From contig JAGYVD010000007.1 of the NCBI GenBank assembly GCA_021209875.1, forward strand, positions 3,348,001-3,412,000: DNA of 64,000 bases. Direction: 5' to 3'. Below the pieces are notes generated by a model. That model did not search any database. It was given only the letters and a program-made list of their open reading frames with translations, and was not told the origin of the DNA. Positions within the stretch are counted from its first letter, which is position 1, and every line of letters starts with the position of its first letter. Shown in pieces: positions 56,886-64,000 of this stretch. A program made the translations under genes and the position numbers. Source of the stretch: Rosellinia necatrix. Taxonomy: Eukaryota > Ascomycota > Sordariomycetes > Xylariales > Xylariaceae.

Positions 56886-58609
56886 GCTCGAGAACGGACT
56901 ATTTGGACGTTATTCGACGCTGAGGGAACTATTCTCTCTCAGAGAACCAGAGAACCCCCCTTATACGATCCACCATATGAAGAAGTATTGTGCCGGCCGC
57001 CGCAAAGCCATCCCCCCACTAAGGCCATCAGCACGGCCCTGAGGCTTCGAAACACCGTAGATTATCAGTGGGGGAATGGGCCGAGGGCACGGGGAGCGTC
57101 CCGCCAGCACCCAAGCCCGGAGTAACGGACAATGAATTTGCCTTAAGGACTGTTTAATGTATGTTTACGTCCAAGTTGGGCCAGGCTCGTGTGACATGCA
57201 CATAGCCCTCTTGTGCTACCCAAGGTAGTTAGTTCGCTCCTTAGCCTAGGACGATAGGACTCCGCACTTGGTGAGAGGCGGTAGGTAGTAACACAAAGTA
57301 AGAAAGGAGAGAGAGAAGGGGGCAGGGGGGAGGGGCGAGGGGGGATGGGCCGAAATACTCAAACCAGCGTCCACAGCACGGCAATTTGCACAACTTACCA
57401 TCCGTTGCCATTAATAGATGAATAAGTTCCGACAGGGCTGATGCCACGTTCTCCCCATCTAAGCCGACCAGCCCTCGTGCCCATCCCCGACCGTGCCCTT
57501 TGCTGCCATAACCCGCTTTGCTCCTGCCTATACCATATCAGATCACGGCATGAGCTTGTTGAGGTCATTATGACGCAGGCAAGTCCGTTGATTACAACGG
57601 AGAAGGCTGACCGACATAGCCCCTAACAAAAGTCAACAAGCGCACAGTACGTTGCGGTGCTCACATTCAGATGTAACCCGAGCAAGCGATGATCCAAAAC
57701 AAGCGCGAGTGAAACAAAACGTTGCTGGCTTAAAAGTTCCAGGAGCGTTGCACCCCGCCGCACTGATCCCCCGCAGTCACAGTAGGGCTGAGTCTGCCGC
57801 GGGAGGGCGGCGGACGTCCCGGGTACTTCCTCGGCCCTCTGTCTCTTATACACGCACCACGTGCCAACTATCGAACTCAAGAGGCAACATACGGCGCCGC
57901 ATCAAGACCGTGTGAGCTCTTCGGGCCAGCTGATTGAATCCCTCATGGTGGTGAGATCCCATAAAAGGTTGTTAAGTATTTCAACCGTCACCTTAGTTAC
58001 CATCCGTAATACTTATTATTAATAGCAACGTAAGAATTTGACACAGCAGGTGTTATGTTGGCTAGATCGGTTGGGCTAAGTGATGGATGAGAGGCACGCA
58101 CTCCGATTTTGGGCATACATTCTGCACACATGGCTATGCAACGTCCTTGATTATTTCAAACAGAGCTCTGCAGACAGCCATTGGGCAGTGCCTGATGGAA
58201 GCTCGGTATGGATTCCGCCATAGTACCATACAGCCAACCTTGAACCTGATTGTCAGTATTCATGGATGAGATTTACAGCCAATTATCCTTCGACTTGTAA
58301 CCCGACTGAACGGATGGCGTCGACTGTGGGATGATCATCCTGTGATCCTCCCGCGAGATATTATTGATACGCCGCTTCTAGAGCCGTTCGAAAATTTGTG
58401 GCGTGGTTATCCAAAGAGTCTGACTAGAGCGAGGCATTTTGTTGCTCACAAGTGAAAAGGGGTGAAGAGTCTGGCCAGAACGCTTGGATTATAAAAGGTC
58501 TTCAGATGTCTTGCTATTGCTAATGTTCCCGGGAAGTACGAATCATCAGCTCAGGGATAATAGCATCGGCTCACGAAAAAAAAAAAAGCCTAGACCGTCT
58601 TCGTAAAAA
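56886..58609. other. Spacer between acyl-CoA synthetase and ATP-grasp genes
   Basis: About 1.7 kb holds no gene that I can recognise; open frames are short. A G-rich purine stretch lies at about 57300-57350 and a 13-base A-run near 58576-58588, close to the ATP-grasp start. Confidence 0.45.
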
Positions 58610-60820
58610 ATGCCTGATATGCGTTCATCCACGTTATGGGCGAGAATAGGTAAGTGACAATATCTCTAGTATCAAACGGGTATATGGGATATAAACTGAC
58701 GAACGGTCGAAGGTGATTCTCAAGGAACAGGGTTCGAGTGTCGATGGGCAACATCTCGAACTAGGGATTCCCAGCATGGAGAGAGTACACCTCTGCAGGC
58801 AATCGACGTTTTCTTCTTGGCAAGACCTGGTATTCCTTGCCCTCCGGAGATCGACTCCCTGGGGCCGTGCGAAATACTGCTCCAGAGTGAGAAATTCGAG
58901 GCTCAGGTGCTCACAGCCGGTATACTCGGATCGGAAAACGCGCTTGGGTTTTTATACGAATGCCTCCAAGCTGCTATAAAAGCCCCTAGCCGTGAGATCG
59001 TGACCGCTAGGTTCATAATCCCCTTACAAAGTGGCACGATAATCAGATCCGACATCGTGCCTTATCGCCTAGGTAACGCGTTCTGGGTCGAAAAGGCGGT
59101 GTCATTCGCACGCCCGCTACAACTCTTCCCAGGTTCCCCACTCAGTCTTGGCACTGTCTCTCTTGCCGAGACTTTTCGCGCTTCTGCCGGAGCAATCCTG
59201 CTAAAGCCGGGTGCGATTAAATGCCGTTTTGCAACTCGTACGGGATTTCCCATCAGATTCCACTCAGAAGTAGAACCGGACTTTGAAGACAAGTTCTCTA
59301 CCCCTTGGATTTCAGCAGAACCCATAACCCGCAAGCGCCTTATATTGGTCGGCAGCAGCAACCAAGACCCCGATGGCGGCGGATGGACGCAATTTGCGCA
59401 CCGTGCGGCTCAAGCACTGGGAATCGACCTTGTCATTATCGACCGGGAGGATGGATGGTTGGGGCAAGGGAATTACGGCTCTTGGTACGAAGCGCTTCTC
59501 ATAGCTCCTTCGTCATGGTGGGCAGCACCGTCCGCGGACGGGCTCGTGAAAATTGTTGAAGAGTATACGGCCAAAAATAAGGGAAAAAGGATCGACGGTC
59601 TTGCCACTTTTATCGAGGCTCTACAGGTCCCCGTGAGTGTAGCTGCTTCACGGCTCGGGTTCCCACACGAACTTACATCCGCTTTTGAGAGAGCTACCAA
59701 CAAGTATAACCTCGGGCTGTTTCAAAACAGGCCCGCGTTTCTCGCATCAAATGCCGGAGAAGTGTTGTCACTCATCGAATCCTCCCAGAATCAGTTAAGA
59801 TTCCCGCTTATCGTCAAGCCGTGCTTCGGATTGAATTCCGAAGGCGTCACCCGCGTGGATAAGGCATCAGAGCTCGACGAAGCTATAGATGCAGCAAGGA
59901 AATCTGGGAGGAGCAAAAGTGAGGTCGGGGATAGAGTGTTAGTGGAGCGATATTGTGAGGGCCCTGAAGTTGACGTGAACATGGTATTCGTTGACGGAGA
60001 GGTCTTATTCAGCGAGATCTGCGATGACTTCCCCAAAGGCGCCGATTTGGACAATAGCGGTAACAATACCGACGGTATGGGTACCGCAAAGGTTCAAGCA
60101 GAGCCCGAAAACCCTGATGCGGGCCAGCGCAGAAATTTCCAGGAGACTAATATGGTTTTTCCGTCCGCACTACCTGATAACGAGCTCACATCCTTGCGAA
60201 ACGCCGTCAAAAAAACCATTCAGGGGCTTGGGTTTAAGAATGGTGTCATGCACGTCGAAGCGCGCATTGCCAATTCTAGTTGTAGTTATCAGTCTGCGGG
60301 CGGTATTGTAGACTTGCGGCCTCGTCAGACCACAAACACAGAGGGCGCCGAGTCAATAATGGACACGCCCGTTCCCTGGGTTATAGAAGTAAACCCACGC
60401 CCTCCCGGACTATTCGCTTCTCAGACTCCCGCATCCGTATACGGGATTGATTACTGGGGAATATCGCTACTTCTGGGTGTGGGCGATAAAGCACGAGCGA
60501 CCGCTCTCTCGCGGCCATTCGCAAACGGGGCACAGAGCCACACAGTCCTCGTGATGATTCGAGCGGAATTTGATCCAGCTTGTGAGGGTATATTCGACTC
60601 GGGAGACGTCTGCGCGGAGCTGCTCGTGCGTCATCCGGATCTCAAACAACACCTCGGCCGTTACGGATGCCTGCTGAAGAGAGGCCAGAAAATCCCACAT
60701 CCAAGAGAAGGAAGAAACACCTTTGTGGCGTACCTGAACGTTACCTCATGGACTTCAAGACAGGAGGCACTAGATATCGCAACAAAGGTGAGGGAAGAGA
60801 TCAGGTATGAGATTCGTTAA
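58610..60820 (+). CDS. ATP-grasp ligase, carnosine-synthase-like
   Basis: Two exons, 58610-58649 and 58713-60820, encode 715 residues over a 63-nt intron (GTAAGT/CGAAG). The short first exon supplies the ATG; the long second exon is open upstream but has no good start. The N-terminal 330 residues resemble the pre-ATP-grasp part of CARNS1-type ligases. The ATP-grasp core follows: the nucleotide-binding lysine in RFPLIVKPCFGLNSEGV (about residue 381), VLVERYCEGPEVDVNMVFVDGEV with the adenine-side segment, and the metal-binding block VIEVNPRPPG (about residue 572). ATP-grasp ligases join a carboxylate, as an acyl phosphate, to an amine, thiol or imine. The likely product is an amide or dipeptide; the substrates cannot be read. 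There is no signal peptide. It is convergent with a Dal5-type permease 335 bases away, which suggests a shared small molecule. Confidence 0.85.
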
Positions 60821-61155
60821 CCAGGCTTCAAGAGTCAATCTTTTTTTTTTTTTCCCATTTTAGGATATTTCGAATTTGGAAGCATTGAATGCTGGTATAC
60901 ATAGAATATCGGGTGTTAACATTTTCTTTTCGTTTTTGATAGATTCTTATCTCTTTCTTTCTATAGACTGGGACGGCGACAGGGGCATATTGGGTAGGTT
61001 CGCATTAGACTGTTTACATGAAGATATATAGAAAATTAGCATTCGAACAGCACAGAATATACTCAAGTCCCCTTCGAGGAGCGGTGTTACGTCGGTTTCT
61101 AAATTTAACACCAGTGAACGGCGTTCTGCCTTCGACCGCATTACGATCTTGTAGA
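60821..61155. other. Convergent 3' spacer
   Basis: These 335 bases lie between the stops of the ATP-grasp and permease genes. A T-run near 60841-60853 and AT-rich sequence fit two 3' UTRs. No gene is seen. Confidence 0.5.
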
Positions 61156-63206
61156 TCATAGAGCATAGACGAACTCGGGATTTTCACGGTCCGTAAGATC
61201 CATAAACTCTTGGCCTTCGGTCTTAGTATAGCCGGGGGCATCTCGAATAGCTGCCCTGATGGTATTTTGTCGTCTACACCAGAAGTAGATGAATATCAAA
61301 ATCAGGTACGCCAAAATCAATGCTACCAACACAACTGTGATGGCTGTATAGTACGTTGGCGCGTCTCCTGGCCGAAAGACCTGGGGGCCGATAATCTGTT
61401 CTGTGTTAGTGTCTTCCCAATTATGACATGCCACAATATGAAAACTCTCGTAGGAAGCATGTGCGCCATCCTAGAAGGGGGGGTAATCACTCACATTACC
61501 AACACAGTAAGCAACAAGGTACATAGCCGCTACCGTAGTTTTCTTCGTCCATCCTGCGATATTCGAAGAGATAAGACTGAGCAGGCATACAAATCCGGAT
61601 GAAACAGATTGGTATAAGTAGTATCCTGCGAGTCGCCCGCCTTTGTTCTCGACGGGAAGGAAACGAATCAGAAACAATCCTAGGATTGCGAGCAAAGGGC
61701 CCATGGAATTGATTAACTATCGCCTTGTAAGTATTACAACCCGCGCTATGACATCGGCTTGAAGACTCACTATACGGTTATTGAACCGACGCCCAAGTTG
61801 TCCAAATACAATCAGAGTTACAACCTGAACCGCTCCGCCAGGCGCGCCCAGTAGTAGCGACTGATTAGGGGTGAACCCAAAGGTAACAATCAGTTGCGAG
61901 AAATAGTTCGATATACCGCCTATCCAGATCTTAGACAGCTGTCAGGCAAGAATGGGGGCTCACTTACCGTTTGGAATACTTGCAATCAAAGAGTAGAGCG
62001 CGAATGCCCAAACCATGGGATCAGTGAGAGCTTCTTTGCACTGGTACCATTTGAAGTGCTTATTCCCCACGCCCTGTTGGTTGATACGTATACGTTCAAC
62101 GGCCATGAGGCGCTCATGTTCGGTCAAAAACCGTGCGTTTAGCTGGCTGTCAGGCATCCAGTACAGGAAGATGACGCCCAGTAGAGCTGTGAGCAACCCG
62201 AATACGAGGAAGATTAATTGCCATCCCTTGATCAGTAGGGGATTTTGCTCCGTCCCAACTGCTATTCCGTACGCCACGACACCACCAAGTATCTGGCCCC
62301 ATCCGTTGAAGCTAAACCACCAAGACACGCGGGTGCCCTGTTCAGGCGTTGTATACCACTGCGAAGTGAATAAAACGAAACCGGGGCTCACCGCAGCTTC
62401 GGCGGCACCGAGAAAGAATCGAACGGCGAGGGCGCCTCCGAAATTCTAGGCCAGGTCGTCAATATTACTGATCGTCATACTGTTAAAGATGCGCAGTACC
62501 TTCACAGCGGCCGTGACGGCGAGGATCGAGCCCCATAATATCACATTCAAGGCCGAGTATTTGGCTAAGGGAAGTCGTTGCAGAAGCCAGTTTGTCGGCC
62601 ATTCCCAGACAAGGTAACCGAAGTAGAAGATGGACGCAACCCAATTATACTCTGATACTAATGATCATATCCGATCAGAATGGTCGTTTCTCGGCGTTTG
62701 AAGTTGTGGGCGCACCATACCTCCGATATTGAGATCTGTCTAAGCGTAAGGCAGGTTAGAATGCGCCGATTAATTGTCGATTCAAGATGACTCACTTTCA
62801 GTCCCATAATAGATGCGTAAGACAACGTCGTCTTATCCAAATAGTTCAGCCCATACACAACACATAACAAAGGCATCATATGAAGGTCAATCTTCTTCAG
62901 CAACTTCGCCTGCTCCTCAGCGCTTAGGATTATTGTCTCTCCCGCACTGTTCAAAGGTCGTGGTCAGTAGCTGTTGGCCGTAGGATCCGAGACGATGTCT
63001 CAAGGGCCTGCAATTCTAGAAGTATAGAGCATAGAGTTTAGGGGCGCGTACTGGGCAACCACGAGCTTCAAGGCCTCGTCGGGGTCGTTTCCGGCTACAT
63101 TTTTCGGCATGGTCTTGATTTCGGGAGCACGAGGTTCGTGGCTCATGCCCGTCACCTTCTCGGTAGAACCTCGCTCTGACGACGCCATGCCTTGATCCGC
63201 TAGCAT
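61156..63206 (-). CDS. Major facilitator permease, Dal5-like (anion:cation symporter family)
   Basis: Eight exons on the minus strand: 63206-63052, 62946-62796, 62739-62721, 62657-62500, 62445-61968, 61919-61771, 61716-61495 and 61395-61156. They encode 523 residues (517 from the ATG at 63188). Introns are 48-105 nt. Exon 3 is only 19 nt and supplies TDLNIGG of the first loop. Family marks are KIDLHMMPLLCVVYGLNYLDKTTLSYAS, WLLQRLPLAKYSALNVILWG, FLGAAEAAVSPGFVLFTSQWYT, FSFNGWGQILGGVVAYGIA and YCVGNIIGPQVFRPGDAP. About twelve membrane helices are visible. The family (Dal5, Tna1, Seo1, Thi73) takes up allantoate, nicotinate, dipeptides, sulfonates and related acids by proton symport. The substrate here is unknown; the ATP-grasp neighbour makes a peptide or amino-acid derivative worth testing. 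Confidence 0.88.
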
Positions 63207-64000
63207 GGTCAGTGTCGATTAAATAGCATTAATCCGCAGGAGAAGCCCGGGACGCCGGGACGGTGAAAACAGCTCTGGCGGGCTACACGCCTTATATGCT
63301 ATGCGTTGTCGACGACCATCACAGTCCAAGCGCCGGTACTTTGTCAATCGCTGCGACCTTCTCCGCATTGGAGGGGGGTAGCCACAGCATGCACCATGAT
63401 ACCGAGGGTGACCATCCTGGGAAATGGACCTACGTTTATCTCCTACCCCATGAAGGACGCGGGGTGTGTATCGACCCGATGGCCCGGATGTGGTGATGCA
63501 TCTGTGATGATGAAGAAGCGAGCCGAGTCTTGATGCGGTGGATTTGACGTCACTTTATTACCTGATATTCTGCCTGATCACTAGTTGGGTAGGACACGAA
63601 TGGTCTGACGGCCTGCCAGCTACTTGCTTTCTATATGGTCAGTAAGTACGGTAATTGATCATCGTACCAACGAGGGAATGGTACACTACTTGTAAGTCTC
63701 TCGCTCGCGACAATCGTACCACACTACTCTACCAGGTACTCAGTAGGTATCTAGACATACCCCATGTGTTACGTATGGGTCCGGATAAGATAAGCCGGCG
63801 ACGGAACAGGTACCTAATCTTCCGCGCTATCTAGTGTACTTGGAAGCAAGTGCATTCATTACCTTAGGTATATACCTAGGTAACGCCCCACACTGATAAC
63901 CCTGCGCCCATAATAGAGGTAGGGGGTAGGTGGGTACCTAGGTAGGTACCTAGTTGATAAGATAGGGAAAAAGGTAGTTCCGTCTATCCAATCAAATGAT
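63207..64000. other. Upstream spacer of the permease gene
   Basis: About 0.8 kb holds the permease promoter and, from about 63735, AGGT/ACCT units that thicken at about 63870-63955. No gene is seen before the window ends. Confidence 0.45.
63860..63955. repeat. AGGT/ACCT repeat patch
   Basis: TTAGGTATATACCTAGGTAA and GTAGGTGGGTACCTAGGTAGG-like units form a partly palindromic patch near the right edge of the window. Confidence 0.6.

Overview
The window is nuclear DNA of a filamentous ascomycete, probably a Sordariomycete. Genes carry short GT-AG introns (mostly 47-135 nt) with CTAAC/CTAAT-like branch sites. Gene families include a killer-toxin-like GH18 chitinase, LysM proteins, a PTH11-like receptor and a Fungal_trans_2 regulator. 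Spacers of 1-4 kb hold AGGT/ACCT (TACCTAGGTA) arrays. There is no bacterial or viral sequence and no CRISPR array. All exon joins were worked out by hand from splice signals, reading frame and family continuity; there is no transcript support.

Layout. 1-9.4 kb: the end of an ankyrin-repeat gene, then a chitin-related cluster. In it a large secreted chitinase on the minus strand is divergent from a LysM protein, followed by a four-LysM protein. 11.3-15.7 kb: a DUF7924/AT-hook protein interrupted by an in-frame stop, and a five-part minus-strand group ending in a gamma-glutamyltransferase with a 19-nt exon. 17.4-23 kb: a small secreted protein, a decayed short-chain dehydrogenase and a seven-exon PTH11-like receptor. 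24.2-27.2 kb: an SRPBCC/START-like protein and a PRELI/MSF1 mitochondrial lipid-transfer protein. 28.9-36.3 kb: two solo LTRs of one retrotransposon family flank a ceramide synthase and an F-box/ankyrin protein. 37.7-41.4 kb: a zinc-knuckle protein and a TDT-family (Mae1/SLAC1-like) transporter. 45.1-48.8 kb: a TauD-type dioxygenase broken by one TGA, an intron-containing tRNA-Pro(CGG) and a Fungal_trans_2 transcription factor. 51.1-52.5 kb: an ICE2 protein. 54.1-63.2 kb: an ACSS3/PrpE-like acyl-CoA synthetase, a carnosine-synthase-like ATP-grasp ligase and a convergent Dal5-type permease.

Working together. The chitinase and the two LysM genes form the arrangement known for subgroup C chitinases and should act together on chitin at the cell surface or in the medium. 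The ATP-grasp ligase and the permease, with the acyl-CoA synthetase just upstream, are the best candidate for an uncharacterised small-molecule (amide or peptide) locus. Several lipid genes (ceramide synthase, PRELI, ICE2) lie in the window but are scattered and look like ordinary single genes. Signs of decay (solo LTRs differing almost only by transitions, the dehydrogenase relic, the stop in the dioxygenase) suggest an accessory or fast-changing region between conserved genes.
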